Shown: one piece after another, positions 1-8,814 of the stretch
How positions within the stretch are numbered: the stretch's first letter is position 1
How the letters are laid out: the number at the start of each line of letters is the position of its first letter
Origin: JAAFIP01 sp043774625
GTDB lineage: Bacteria > Pseudomonadota > Gammaproteobacteria > Burkholderiales > Burkholderiaceae_C
Reading direction: 5' to 3'
Assembly (NCBI GenBank): GCA_043774625.1
Contig: JAYVTG010000070.1
Location: forward strand, 1 to 30,904
Length of the DNA stretch: 30,904 nucleotides
The notes under the pieces: model-generated
Seen by the model: only the letters and a program-made list of their open reading frames with translations
Told to the model about the DNA's origin: nothing
Database searches by the model: none
Made by a program: the position numbers and the translations under genes

Positions 1-1
1 C

Positions 2-289
2 GGCAACCTGCTGACCGGGCTGTACCTGTTCTTCGCGCTGCTGGCGAAGGGCGACTATAGCTATGCCTCGATCCACGATTGGCTGCATGCGCCGCTGCCT
101 GCCACGCTGACCGGGCTGTTCGTGCTCTCGACCTTTTGGCACGCGCGGCTGGGCCTGCAGGTGCTGATCGAGGATTATGTCCACGAAAATTCTAACAAAT
201 TCGCCGCGATGGCGCTGCTTAACCTGTTGACCTTTGCCGGGGCCGCGTTCGGCCTGCTGAGCGTAGCGCGCATCGCGCTGGGAGCCTGA
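2..289 (+). CDS. sdhD: Succinate dehydrogenase membrane anchor subunit, 3' end only
   Basis: The reading frame is open from base 2 to a TGA at 287-289; the start lies left of the window. The visible ~95 residues are hydrophobic and contain a WHARLGLQVLIEDY segment, typical of the SdhD anchor that helps bind haem b and ubiquinone in complex II. At least two membrane segments are visible (around NLLTGLYLFFALL and LNLLTFAGAAFGLL). sdhA starts four bases after the stop, so the genes are co-transcribed. Identification rests on this motif and on the operon order; only the C-terminal part can be judged. Confidence 0.9.
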   Translation, partial: GNLLTGLYLFFALLAKGDYSYASIHDWLHAPLPATLTGLFVLSTFWHARLGLQVLIEDYVHENSNKFAAMALLNLLTFAGAAFGLLSVARIALGA

Positions 290-293
290 TCTG

Positions 294-2090
294 ATGACTG
301 CCTCATACAAGATTATCGACCACACCTATGACACGGTCGTCGTTGGCGCGGGCGGCTCGGGGCTGCGTGCCACCATGGGCAGCGCTGAGGCGGGCCTGCG
401 CACCGCTTGCATTACCAAAGTATTCCCCACCCGCAGCCACACGGTGGCGGCGCAAGGCGGCATTGGCGCGTCTTTGGGCAATATGAACGAAGACAACTGG
501 CATTATCACTTTTATGACACCGTAAAGGGAAGTGACTGGCTGGGCGACCAGGACGCCATTGAATTCATGTGCCGCGAAGCCCCCAAGGTGGTGTATGACC
601 TAGAGCACATGGGCATGCCTTTTGACCGCAACGCCGATGGCACGATTTACCAGCGCCCTTTTGGCGGCCACACTGCCAACTACGGCGAAAAACCGGTCGA
701 ACGCGCCTGCGCCGCCGCAGACCGCACGGGCCACGCCATGCTGCACACCCTGTACCAGCAAAACGTCAAAGCCAAAACCACCTTCTTTGTGGAATGGATG
801 GCGCAAGACCTGATCATGGATGCTGACGGCGACTGCGTGGGCGTGACGGCGATTGAAATGGAAACCGGTGAAGTGCATATCTTCGAGGCCAAAACCACGC
901 TGCTGGCCACGGGCGGTGCCGGGCGCATTTTTGCCGCATCGACGAATGCCTTCATCAACACCGGCGACGGTTTGGGCATGGCAGCGCGCGCCGGCATTGC
1001 GCTGGAAGACATGGAGTTTTGGCAGTTTCACCCCACGGCCGTTGCCGGTGCAGGCGTGCTGCTGACCGAAGGCTGCCGCGGCGAAGGCGCGATTTTGCTC
1101 AACGGCAATGGCGAGCGTTTTATGGAGCGCTATGCGCCCACGCTGAAGGACCTGGCTCCGCGCGACTTTGTGTCCCGCTGCATGGACCAGGAGATCAAGG
1201 AAGGCCGTGGCTGTGGCCCCAACAAAGACTACATCAACCTCAAGCTGGACCACCTGGGCGCAGACACCATCCACAAACGCCTGCCGTCGGTGTACGAGAT
1301 TGGCGTGAACTTTGCCAACGTGGACATCACCAAAGAGCCGATTCCCGTGGTGCCCACCATCCATTACCAAATGGGCGGCATTCCGACCAATATCAACGGC
1401 CAGGTAGTCACACAAAAGAACGGGCAAGACAACGCTGTGGTGAACGGCCTATACGCCGTGGGCGAATGCTCCTGCGTCAGCGTGCACGGTGCCAACCGCC
1501 TGGGCACCAATTCCTTGCTGGACCTCTTGGTGTTTGGCCGTGCGGCGGGCAACCATATCGTGGACGCACACAAGCTGGACAAGTCATCCAAGCCCGTACC
1601 TCTTGATGCCGCCGACAAAACCCTGGCCCGCATTGCCCGCCTGGACGCCACGACCGATGGCGAATACGCACAGGTGGTGGCCGACGACATTCGCACCACC
1701 ATGCAACTGCACGCAGGCGTGTTTCGCACCCAGGCCAGCCTGGACGAAGGCGTGAAGAAAGTGGCGGCACTGCGCGAACGTGTGAACAAAATTGGCTTGA
1801 AAGACAAGTCCAAAGTGTTCAATACGGCACGTATTGAAGCGCTGGAAGTGGCCAACCTGATTGAGGCGGCCGAGGCCACCATCGTGTCTGCCGCAGCCCG
1901 CCGCGAAAGCCGGGGCGCGCACTCGGTAGACGACTACGGCGATACGCCAGAGTTTCCCAATGGCCGTAACGACAAAGCCTGGCACAAGCACAGCCTGTGG
2001 TACAGCGAAGGCAATAAGCTGAGCTACAAAGCAGTGCAAATGAAGCCGCTGACGGTAGAGTCCGTTCCATTGAAAATCCGCACATTCTAA
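294..2090 (+). CDS. sdhA: Succinate dehydrogenase flavoprotein subunit
   Basis: This 598-residue protein is the catalytic subunit of complex II; it oxidises succinate to fumarate at the cytoplasmic face of the inner membrane. The N-terminus has the FAD-binding VVVGAGGSGLRA motif. The RSHTVAAQGGIGA segment carries the histidine that holds FAD covalently in the family. QFHPTAV and GANRLGTNSLLDLLVFGRAAG are the expected active-site and FAD-contact segments. Length is normal for the family. The gene starts four bases after sdhD and is followed by sdhB. No sign of damage. Confidence 0.98.
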   Translation: MTASYKIIDHTYDTVVVGAGGSGLRATMGSAEAGLRTACITKVFPTRSHTVAAQGGIGASLGNMNEDNWHYHFYDTVKGSDWLGDQDAIEFMCREAPKVVYDLEHMGMPFDRNADGTIYQRPFGGHTANYGEKPVERACAAADRTGHAMLHTLYQQNVKAKTTFFVEWMAQDLIMDADGDCVGVTAIEMETGEVHIFEAKTTLLATGGAGRIFAASTNAFINTGDGLGMAARAGIALEDMEFWQFHPTAVAGAGVLLTEGCRGEGAILLNGNGERFMERYAPTLKDLAPRDFVSRCMDQEIKEGRGCGPNKDYINLKLDHLGADTIHKRLPSVYEIGVNFANVDITKEPIPVVPTIHYQMGGIPTNINGQVVTQKNGQDNAVVNGLYAVGECSCVSVHGANRLGTNSLLDLLVFGRAAGNHIVDAHKLDKSSKPVPLDAADKTLARIARLDATTDGEYAQVVADDIRTTMQLHAGVFRTQASLDEGVKKVAALRERVNKIGLKDKSKVFNTARIEALEVANLIEAAEATIVSAAARRESRGAHSVDDYGDTPEFPNGRNDKAWHKHSLWYSEGNKLSYKAVQMKPLTVESVPLKIRTF

Positions 2091-2151
2091 ATTTGTCCAT
2101 CTTGACACGCAAGTTTTAAGACACTTAAAGCGACTTACCGAGCAAAAAACC

Positions 2152-2856
2152 ATGGCACTTCGTACTTTCAAAATCTACCGTTACGACCCCGATGCAGACG
2201 CCAAGCCCTACATGCAAACCGTGCAGATCGAACTGGACGGCACCGAACGCATGCTGCTGGACGTGTTGATGAAGCTTAAAGAGCAGGTGCCCAGCATCAG
2301 CTTTCGCCGCAGTTGCCGCGAAGGCGTGTGCGGCTCTGACGCGATGAACATCAATGGCAAGAACGGCCTGGCCTGCCTGACCAACATGCGCACTCTGAAG
2401 GGTGACATCACGCTCAAGCCGCTGCCGGGTCTGCCGGTCATTCGTGATTTGATTGTGGATATGACGCAGTTCTTCAAGCAGTACAACTCCATCAAACCTT
2501 ACCTGCTGAACGACACGATTCCGCCAGAAAAAGAACGCCTGCAAAGCCCTGAAGAGCGCGAAGAACTGAACGGTTTGTACGAATGTATCTTGTGCGCTAG
2601 CTGCTCCACCAGCTGCCCCAGCTTTTGGTGGAACCCGGACAAATTTGTCGGCCCGGCGGGCCTGCTACAAGCCTACCGCTTCATCGCCGACAGCCGCGAC
2701 CAAGGTACCGCCGAACGCCTGGACAACTTGGAAGACCCGTACCGTTTGTTCCGTTGCCACACCATCATGAATTGCGTGGATGTGTGCCCGAAAGGTTTGA
2801 ATCCATCAAAAGCCATTGGCAAGATCAAGGAACTGATGGTTCGCAGAGCGGTGTAA
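2152..2856 (+). CDS. sdhB: Succinate dehydrogenase iron-sulfur subunit
   Basis: This 234-residue subunit passes electrons from FAD to the quinone site. An N-terminal plant-type ferredoxin domain has SCREGVCGSDAM followed by the last cysteine in NGLAC (2Fe-2S). The C-terminal domain has CILCASCSTSCP and CHTIMNCVDVCPKG, which supply the 4Fe-4S and 3Fe-4S clusters. It lies 61 bases after sdhA, and its TAA stop overlaps the ATG of the next gene by one base (TAATG), which implies translational coupling with sdhE. Ordinary length and composition. Confidence 0.98.
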   Translation: MALRTFKIYRYDPDADAKPYMQTVQIELDGTERMLLDVLMKLKEQVPSISFRRSCREGVCGSDAMNINGKNGLACLTNMRTLKGDITLKPLPGLPVIRDLIVDMTQFFKQYNSIKPYLLNDTIPPEKERLQSPEEREELNGLYECILCASCSTSCPSFWWNPDKFVGPAGLLQAYRFIADSRDQGTAERLDNLEDPYRLFRCHTIMNCVDVCPKGLNPSKAIGKIKELMVRRAV

Positions 2857-3143
2857 TGTTGAATACGCTGGATGAAAAGCTTGGCGAGCGCGAGCTGTCC
2901 AAACTGCGCTGGCGTTGTCGCCGGGGTTTGCTCGAAAACGATCTTTTTATCGAACGATTTTTTAGCATATACGAGCAACTACTTACCGTCAGGCAGGCGA
3001 ATAGTTTGAATGCTCTAATGGATTTATCGGACAATGATCTTTTAGACGCGCATTTGGGGCGCAAAACCCTCGGCGATATACGCGCAGACCTGGACACACC
3101 CGATGTGCACGAAATTTTGAAAATGTTGAAGCAAAAAGCGTAA
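2856..3143 (+). CDS. sdhE: SdhE/CptB-type FAD assembly factor
   Basis: A 95-residue protein whose ATG overlaps the sdhB stop. It contains the RGLLENDLFIERF segment, which matches the conserved RG-x-x-E motif of the SdhE (DUF339, YgfY) family. This family assists covalent flavinylation of SdhA. Its position between sdhB and gltA is usual for beta-proteobacteria. The same frame is open further upstream (from 2625), but that part overlaps sdhB and is not likely to be translated. The start at 2856 is chosen for the coupling and the family length. Confidence 0.92.
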   Translation: MLNTLDEKLGERELSKLRWRCRRGLLENDLFIERFFSIYEQLLTVRQANSLNALMDLSDNDLLDAHLGRKTLGDIRADLDTPDVHEILKMLKQKA

Positions 3144-3154
3144 AGGTAGAAAAA

Positions 3155-4465
3155 ATGAAACTTGCAGAAAACAAAGCCACCCTGTCGTTCTCCAATGGCA
3201 CCCCCAGCATTGAATTGCCCGTCTACAAAGGCAGCATTGGCCCCGACGTGGTGGACATTCGCAAGCTATACGCTCAAACTGGTATGTTTACCTACGACCC
3301 CGGCTTTTTGAGCACGGCGGCCACGCAGTCTGCCATTACCTATATTGACGGTGACAAAGGCGAGTTGCTGTACCGTGGTTACCCCATTGAACAGTTGGCT
3401 ACCGGTTGCGACTTTATGGAAACCTGCCACCTCCTGCTGTACGGCAACCTGCCCAACACCGCACAAAAAGTGGACTTTACCAACCGCGTGACCATGCACA
3501 CCATGGTTAACGAGCAAATGCAGTTCTTCTTGCGCGGCTTTCGCCGTGACGCGCACCCCATGGCCATCATGACCGGCCTGGTGGGTGCACTGTCGGCTTT
3601 CTACCACGACAGCACCGACATCACCAACCCAGAGCACCGCGAGATTGCGGCCATTCGCCTGATTGCCAAAATGCCGACCCTGGTGGCCATGGCTTACAAA
3701 TACACCGTGGGCCAGCCTTACATCTACCCCAAAAACAACCTGTCATACGCGGGTAACTTTTTGCACATGATGTTTGCAACGCCGTGCGAAGAATACAAGG
3801 TCAACCCGGTGATTGAACGTGCGATGGACCGCATCTTCACCCTGCATGCAGACCATGAGCAAAACGCGTCTACGTCTACCGTGCGCCTGTGTGGCAGCTC
3901 GGGTACCAACCCGTTTGCCGCCATTGCAGCGGGTGTCGCCTGCCTGTGGGGCCCCGCACACGGCGGTGCGAATGAGGCTTGCCTGAATATGCTGGAAGAC
4001 ATTCAACGCATGGGTGGCGTCTCTAAAGTAGGCGAGTTCATGGAAAAGGTCAAAGACAAAAATTCCGGCGTCAAGCTGATGGGTTTTGGTCACCGCGTCT
4101 ACAAAAACTACGACCCGCGCGCCAAGCTCATGCAAGAGACCTGCAAAGAAGTACTGAAAGAACTGGGCCTGGAGAACGACCCCTTGTTCAAGCTGGCCAT
4201 GCAACTGGAAAAAATTGCACTGGAAGACGAATATTTTGTGTCCCGCAAGCTGTACCCCAACGTAGACTTTTACAGCGGCATTGTTCAGCGCGCCATTGGT
4301 ATTCCTGTGCCTTTGTTCACCGCTATTTTTGCACTGGCCCGCACGGTCGGCTGGATTGCACAATTAAACGAGATGATTGGTGACCCAGAATACAAAATTG
4401 GCCGCCCACGCCAGTTGTTTACGGGTTCTGAAAAGCGCGACGTGCAGCCTATTGCCAAGCGTTAA
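3155..4465 (+). CDS. gltA: Type II citrate synthase
   Basis: A 436-residue citrate synthase that condenses oxaloacetate and acetyl-CoA in the first TCA step. The active-site segment GFGHRVYKNYDPRAKLM, the DFYSG motif near residue 372 and the terminal RPRQLFTG are those of hexameric, NADH-sensitive bacterial enzymes. The gene begins 11 bases after sdhE, with AAAGG as a modest ribosome site, and closes the operon: an intrinsic terminator follows. Normal length, no anomaly. Confidence 0.98.
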   Translation: MKLAENKATLSFSNGTPSIELPVYKGSIGPDVVDIRKLYAQTGMFTYDPGFLSTAATQSAITYIDGDKGELLYRGYPIEQLATGCDFMETCHLLLYGNLPNTAQKVDFTNRVTMHTMVNEQMQFFLRGFRRDAHPMAIMTGLVGALSAFYHDSTDITNPEHREIAAIRLIAKMPTLVAMAYKYTVGQPYIYPKNNLSYAGNFLHMMFATPCEEYKVNPVIERAMDRIFTLHADHEQNASTSTVRLCGSSGTNPFAAIAAGVACLWGPAHGGANEACLNMLEDIQRMGGVSKVGEFMEKVKDKNSGVKLMGFGHRVYKNYDPRAKLMQETCKEVLKELGLENDPLFKLAMQLEKIALEDEYFVSRKLYPNVDFYSGIVQRAIGIPVPLFTAIFALARTVGWIAQLNEMIGDPEYKIGRPRQLFTGSEKRDVQPIAKR

Positions 4466-4522
4466 ACCAAGCGCTAATTTAGGCGTTCAATACCAAACAC
4501 CAAAAAGCTAAGGCCCCTGCCA

Positions 4523-4557
4523 AAGCCTGTTGACCTTGCGGTTAACAGGCTTTTTTT
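4523..4557 (+). terminator. Rho-independent terminator of the sdh-gltA operon
   Basis: A 13-bp stem (AAGCCTGTTGACC with GGTTAACAGGCTT, one G-T pair) closes on a TTGC loop and is followed directly by a run of T. It lies 58 bases after the gltA stop, so it ends the TCA operon transcript. Confidence 0.9.
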
Positions 4558-4624
4558 ATGCACCTGCGCCTATGGCAGTAGACTATTGACCATCAATCTG
4601 TGATTTTCTGTACGGGTGAACTGC

Positions 4625-5365
4625 ATGGCCATCTACCCCTCTCTCAAAGACAAGTGTGTCCTGGTTACTGGCGGTGCCAGTGGCATCGGCGCCGACATCG
4701 TGATGGGGTTTTGCGAACAGCAGGCCAAGGTCGTTTTTCTGGACATCGACGCCCAGAATGGGCAGGCACTGGCGCAGCAAACCGGCGCGCTATTTGTAGC
4801 GTGCAATGTGACGGATACCGATGCGCTGCAAACTGCCATCGCGCGTGCAGCGTCACAAGTCGGGACGTTCAACATTCTGGTGAATAACGCTGCCAAAGAT
4901 GATCGCCATCAAATAGAAGACGTGACACCAGATTATTGGGATGCCTGCATGGCGATTAACCTGCGACATTATTTCTTTGCAGTGCAATCCGTAGTGCCTG
5001 GCATGAAAGCCGCTGGGGGCGGCAGCGTGATCAATATGGGCAGCACAGCATCGGTATTGGGTTCTACCGAACTGCCGGTCTATGCGGCAGCCAAAGGCGC
5101 TTGCATTGGGCTCACGCGGTCGTTGGCCAAAAAACTGGGCGAACACAACATCCGCGTCAACGCGGTACTGCCGGGCTGGATCAAAACACAACGCCAGATC
5201 GACAAATGGATCACACCAGAAACCGAGGCCGACTGGATGCAACTGCAAGCTTTGAAAACCTGGGTCATGCCGCGCGACGTAGCCAACATGGTGGTTTTTT
5301 TGGCCAGCGATGAAGCGCGCATGTGTACGGCGCAAACCTATACTGTGGATGCAGGCCGCACATGA
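4625..5365 (+). CDS. SDR-family sugar 1-dehydrogenase, D-xylose dehydrogenase (XylB)-like
   Basis: A 246-residue classical short-chain dehydrogenase. It has TGGASGIG near residues 15-22 for NAD(P) binding, the NNA motif and the YAAAK active site (Tyr153, Lys157). From memory the whole sequence resembles Caulobacter D-xylose 1-dehydrogenase: AIYPSLK at the start, NNAAKDDRH, NLRH and a CTAQTYTVDAG end. It would oxidise a pentose to its lactone. The ATG at 4625 is preferred over a GTG at 4616 because GGGTGA (4614-4619) is correctly placed as its ribosome site. The partner dehydratase follows. The substrate could be L-arabinose or another sugar rather than xylose. Confidence 0.8.
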   Translation: MAIYPSLKDKCVLVTGGASGIGADIVMGFCEQQAKVVFLDIDAQNGQALAQQTGALFVACNVTDTDALQTAIARAASQVGTFNILVNNAAKDDRHQIEDVTPDYWDACMAINLRHYFFAVQSVVPGMKAAGGGSVINMGSTASVLGSTELPVYAAAKGACIGLTRSLAKKLGEHNIRVNAVLPGWIKTQRQIDKWITPETEADWMQLQALKTWVMPRDVANMVVFLASDEARMCTAQTYTVDAGRT

Positions 5366-5386
5366 CAGCTTGCGATTACCTCTCAC

Positions 5387-5428
5387 TTACTATTAAATTG
5401 ATAGCTGTTCGCGCATATTCCACGCTGG
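5387..5428 (+). repeat. Short interspersed repeat, copy R1
   Basis: Copy of the ~40-bp family. Its core (5402-5428) reads TAGCTGTTCGCGCATATTCC followed by ACGCTGG and is preceded by an AT-rich TTACTATTAAATTGA. It fills most of the 100-base gap between the sugar dehydrogenase and the dehydratase genes. Six other copies are in this window. Confidence 0.85.
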
Positions 5429-5465
5429 AAAATGGCACTTTTCACTTCTATACATCAGAATTTAG

Positions 5466-6638
5466 ATGGCCCTTCGCGCTGCATTGCCTGTCGATATTGC
5501 CCAAGCCACCCTGGTCGCACGCGTGTGGGTGCCGCCACTGGGGCCGGTACTTTGCTTGGTAGGCCCTGACAAGGTTTTTGACTTGTCTGCACTGGCTGCC
5601 ACCACCGCCGACCTGATGGCGCTGGTGGCTCCTGCGCAAGCCGTGTATGCAGCACGCGCTTCTTTGCCGCACATCGTTGATACTGCGGCCTTGCTTGCCA
5701 ACAGCACGGAAGCTTCTCGTGACCCATCGCAACCCTATCTGCTGGCCCCCTGCGACTTGCAACCGATCAAAGCCGCTGGCGTCACTTTTGTGGCGAGCAT
5801 GCTGGAGCGCGTCATTGAAGAGCAGGCACGCGGCGATGCGTCGCGTGCACAGGCAGTGCGTGCGAGTATTTCAAAGATTGTGGGCGACAACCTGTGCGCT
5901 GTCGTGCCCGGCTCTGACAAAGCCATGCAGGTTAAGGAGGTGCTGATGGCGCAAGGCCTGTGGAGCCAGTACCTGGAGGTAGGCATTGGCAAGGACGCAG
6001 AGATCTTCACCAAGTCACAAGCCATGAGCGCCGTGGGTTGGGGGGCCGAAATTGGCATTCACCCTGAAAGCCGCTGGAACAACCCTGAGCCTGAAATCGT
6101 TTTGGCCGTATCGCCCACCGGTGTGGTGCAAGGCGCGGCGCTGGGCAACGACGTGAATCTGCGTGACTTTGAAGGCCGTAGCGCCCTGCTGCTGGGCAAG
6201 GCCAAGGACAACAACGCTTCGTGCGCGATTGGCCCCTTCATTCGCTTGTTTGACGAGCACTTCACGATAGATGACGTGCGCCAGTGCGACATCAGCCTGC
6301 ATGTGACGGGCACCGATGGCTTTGTGATGCAAGGTAAAAGCTCATTGAGCCAGATCAGCCGCGACCCGCTAGACCTCGTAGCACAAACCATCAACGCTAA
6401 CCACCAGTACCCCGACGGTTTTATGCTCTTTTTGGGCACGATGCTTGCACCTGTTCTAGACCGTTTTGCCCAAGGCCAGGGTTTTACGCATGCGTTAGGA
6501 GACTTGGTAACCGTTAGCACCCCCAGGCTGGGCGAACTGACCAACTGTGTAAACACCAGTGATCAGATTGCGCCATGGACGTATGGGGTGCGTAATTTGA
6601 TGCATAGTTTGTCAAAACGCGATTTGTTTGGCATATAG
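5466..6638 (+). CDS. FAH-family 2-keto-3-deoxy-sugar-acid dehydratase (XylX-like)
   Basis: A 390-residue fumarylacetoacetate-hydrolase-fold protein. LERVIEEQARGD, WSQYLEVGIG, WNNPEPE, GNDVNLRDFEGRSALLL, KAKDNNASCAIGPF and HQYPDGFMLFLGTM match, from memory, the XylX family (2-keto-3-deoxy-D-xylonate dehydratase of Caulobacter) and its L-arabonate relatives. Those enzymes dehydrate the keto-deoxy acid to alpha-ketoglutarate semialdehyde. The acidic metal-binding residues in NPEPE are present. It follows a XylB-like gene in the same direction, which supports an oxidative pentose route. The sugaracid dehydratase and the semialdehyde dehydrogenase are not in the window. Confidence 0.82.
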   Translation: MALRAALPVDIAQATLVARVWVPPLGPVLCLVGPDKVFDLSALAATTADLMALVAPAQAVYAARASLPHIVDTAALLANSTEASRDPSQPYLLAPCDLQPIKAAGVTFVASMLERVIEEQARGDASRAQAVRASISKIVGDNLCAVVPGSDKAMQVKEVLMAQGLWSQYLEVGIGKDAEIFTKSQAMSAVGWGAEIGIHPESRWNNPEPEIVLAVSPTGVVQGAALGNDVNLRDFEGRSALLLGKAKDNNASCAIGPFIRLFDEHFTIDDVRQCDISLHVTGTDGFVMQGKSSLSQISRDPLDLVAQTINANHQYPDGFMLFLGTMLAPVLDRFAQGQGFTHALGDLVTVSTPRLGELTNCVNTSDQIAPWTYGVRNLMHSLSKRDLFGI

Positions 6639-6640
6639 TA

Positions 6641-6669
6641 TTGGCGATTGCATAGTTTTGTACTATATT
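6641..6669 (+). promoter_or_regulatory. Probable sigma-70 promoter of the M30-like gene
   Basis: TTGGCG at 6641-6646 and TATATT at 6664-6669 are separated by 17 bases. Transcription would start about 17-20 bases before the ATG at 6693. Inferred from hexamer match and spacing only. Confidence 0.45.
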
Positions 6670-6692
6670 TATTTTTTCTCAATTGGATGTCT

Positions 6693-8384
6693 ATGAAATC
6701 TTTGATACTCCCATTACTTGGGCTGCTGCTTGTATCGTGTGGAGGCGGGGGTGATGGGTCTGCGCCTGCGCCTGCGCCTTACATCATTACCCCTGCTGCT
6801 GGCTGCTCGGGTGTCAATTGTGGCGCTACTGATGCTGGCACCTATGCTGGTACTGGTGTTGGAATCTGGAACTATGAGAACCCTTCCAGTACCGCATCCA
6901 GTGTCAATGTCAGCATCGCCAACGTGGCTCCTGGAAAGCAGGTATCCATGGTCTTTACCAACGGCTCGGCGGCAACTGCCAGTTCGACTCCAGGCTTTGG
7001 TGCAGAATCATCGTCTGGCCTAAGCGCAACAACATCGCCCGATGTGCTGACGATTGCCAGCACTGCAGCGCACAACGACGATGAAGTTCATACGCAACTA
7101 CTACGCAAAACCCGTGCTATTACAGCAAACCTTCAACGAACTCCCATCAATCGGGCATCTGCAGACGCAAATAACTTTCCAAATAGCACCCGCATTCTCT
7201 TTACTCCAGCCATTGGAGTTACCAAAACCTGGGTAGACAACGCCGTTACGCCAACAGTGAATCACCAGGCCACCGTGGTTGCTACCTGCACATTGGCCAC
7301 GGGTCGTACAGTGGTGTGGTGGACTGATAACACCATTGTGCCCTCCATCTTTAGTACGACGACAGGTCTGACCGACGCTGTCAACAAAATGAAAAATGCC
7401 TACTGCGGCACTGCAACCACGCCGGGAGGGTTGAGTCAACTCACCACCTTGTTGGGAGATGTCTGGGGCTCTGCTGCAGCTCAATATAACGATCTTATTC
7501 ATGAAACTGCCGCCACACCGCAGGATATCAACGTCGTTATATTGAACGTTCCTGCTTCTGTAGGCTGGGCTGGCTACTTTTTTAGTATCAACAACATTTT
7601 GAAAACGTCGCAGTCAACTTCTAACGAAGCTTTGGCTTTCTTCATCAATGCAGCTGCTTTGCAGCAGGACAGTAATTTCATTACGTCCACCTTGATGCAC
7701 GAATCTACCCATATGCTTAACTTCTACCAACGCTCCGTTGCGCGTGGCTTTGATCATGACACCTGGTCGGAAGAAACATCCGCCATGATGACCGAAGACA
7801 TCATCACGCCCACCCTATCGGGCTTGAATGGCTACAACAAAATGTTCAGTTATCGCATTCCCAGCTATATGTCTACCGGCGGCAATGTGAGCTATATCAA
7901 TTGGCCAGATCTGTCTGGCCCGAATTATGCGGTTGGCGGTTCCTTTGGAGCGTTTCTCAATCGGCGTTATGGTTTGGCTATTTACACCCAGTTGATTGCT
8001 GGATGCCAAGACGGTGTGAGTGGCAACGCGGCGCTGACCAGTTACGACTGCCTAGACAAACTAATCAAACAAAACGGCGGCATTGGTTTCAGCGACGAGT
8101 TTGCGCGTATGGGAGCAACGGTTTTTGCCCAGATGTCTGGAGCCACCGCACCTGCTGGCTACGGTTACCCAAGTTACTCCACCACCGTCAATGGATTGAC
8201 TTATAACCTGCAGGCATTTGACCTATCCACCATAAGTCTTGCTTCGCCGGCAGCATTGACTGCGGGCTACCAAGCTACATCGCACACCTATCAGCGCACT
8301 TTTTCGGCTGCAGGATCGAACACCTATGTTCGTAACAATATCGTCGTACCACCCAATACCAGTTTGAAGGTTGTCATCAAATGA
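6693..8384 (+). CDS. Putative M30 (hyicolysin)-like zinc metallopeptidase lipoprotein
   Basis: A 563-residue protein with a lipoprotein signal peptide: MKSLILPLLGLLLVSC, with the lipobox cysteine at residue 16 followed by a GGGG tether. The catalytic motif is HESTH (His336, Glu337, His340), followed by MLNFYQR and, about 20 residues on, WSEE (Glu360/361). This is the gluzincin arrangement of the M30 family, so it probably cleaves proteins outside the cytoplasm. The first 100 residues after the lipobox look like a Ser/Thr/Ala-rich beta domain. An in-frame upstream ATG at 6687 exists; 6693 gives the best signal peptide. Its stop overlaps the next ATG (ATGA). The family assignment is by motif. 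Confidence 0.72.
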   Translation: MKSLILPLLGLLLVSCGGGGDGSAPAPAPYIITPAAGCSGVNCGATDAGTYAGTGVGIWNYENPSSTASSVNVSIANVAPGKQVSMVFTNGSAATASSTPGFGAESSSGLSATTSPDVLTIASTAAHNDDEVHTQLLRKTRAITANLQRTPINRASADANNFPNSTRILFTPAIGVTKTWVDNAVTPTVNHQATVVATCTLATGRTVVWWTDNTIVPSIFSTTTGLTDAVNKMKNAYCGTATTPGGLSQLTTLLGDVWGSAAAQYNDLIHETAATPQDINVVILNVPASVGWAGYFFSINNILKTSQSTSNEALAFFINAAALQQDSNFITSTLMHESTHMLNFYQRSVARGFDHDTWSEETSAMMTEDIITPTLSGLNGYNKMFSYRIPSYMSTGGNVSYINWPDLSGPNYAVGGSFGAFLNRRYGLAIYTQLIAGCQDGVSGNAALTSYDCLDKLIKQNGGIGFSDEFARMGATVFAQMSGATAPAGYGYPSYSTTVNGLTYNLQAFDLSTISLASPAALTAGYQATSHTYQRTFSAAGSNTYVRNNIVVPPNTSLKVVIK

Positions 8385-8737
8385 AAAATATGCTGTTTCA
8401 ATTTCGTACCCATCGCTGGGGCATGGGTGTCGTGCTCGGTCTGCTGGCGCTGCTGGTAGCGGGTGTAGGCGCCTGTGCAGGACCGACAAACGTGAACCCT
8501 ACCGTAGGCAGCGCCATTTCGGTGTCGGGTCATCTGACCCGCAAAGGCTCGGAGCCAGCCACCTGGTGGGCCGTTACGGATGACCAGGGACAGGTTTGGC
8601 GGGTCAAGGCACCTACTGCTGAACAAAATACCCTGCTTGAAAAATCTCAAAACAAGCGCATCAAACTGGACGGCGTGGTGCAAGAGCAGTTCTTGAATCA
8701 ACGCCAGATCAATATACAGACCATTAACATTTTTTAA
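8381..8737 (+). CDS. Small hypothetical lipoprotein, coupled to the M30-like gene
   Basis: A 118-residue protein starting at an ATGA overlap with the metallopeptidase gene, hence translationally coupled. A basic N-terminus, a hydrophobic stretch (VVLGLLALLVAGVGAC) and a lipobox-like VGAC suggest an exported lipoprotein. The rest (ISVSGHLTRKGSEP, TDDQGQVWRVKAP, KRIKLDGVV) is strand-rich and could form a small OB-like barrel, but I do not recognise a named family. It may be an accessory or inhibitor of the upstream peptidase; this is inference from coupling only. Confidence 0.65.
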   Translation: MKNMLFQFRTHRWGMGVVLGLLALLVAGVGACAGPTNVNPTVGSAISVSGHLTRKGSEPATWWAVTDDQGQVWRVKAPTAEQNTLLEKSQNKRIKLDGVVQEQFLNQRQINIQTINIF

Positions 8738-8739
8738 TT

Positions 8740-8778
8740 GCTACATATTTTATAGCTGCTCGCGCATATCCGACGCTG
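8740..8778 (+). repeat. Short interspersed repeat, copy R2
   Basis: GCTACATATTTTATAGCTGC runs on into TCGCGCATATCCGACGCTG. It sits in the 77-base gap between the convergent lipoprotein gene and phnE2. Confidence 0.8.
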
Positions 8779-8814
8779 ATATTTGGCATATTTTAACTGT
8801 ATCTAAACTATGCT

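Noticed and set aside
600..1427. 275-codon minus-strand frame opposite sdhA
   Set aside because: Shadow of the sdhA codon pattern, rich in His/Val/Ala, no ribosome site or recognisable domain.
2625..2855. Upstream extension of the sdhE frame inside sdhB
   Set aside because: Overlaps conserved sdhB sequence and would give an N-terminus foreign to SdhE; the coupled ATG at 2856 explains the gene.
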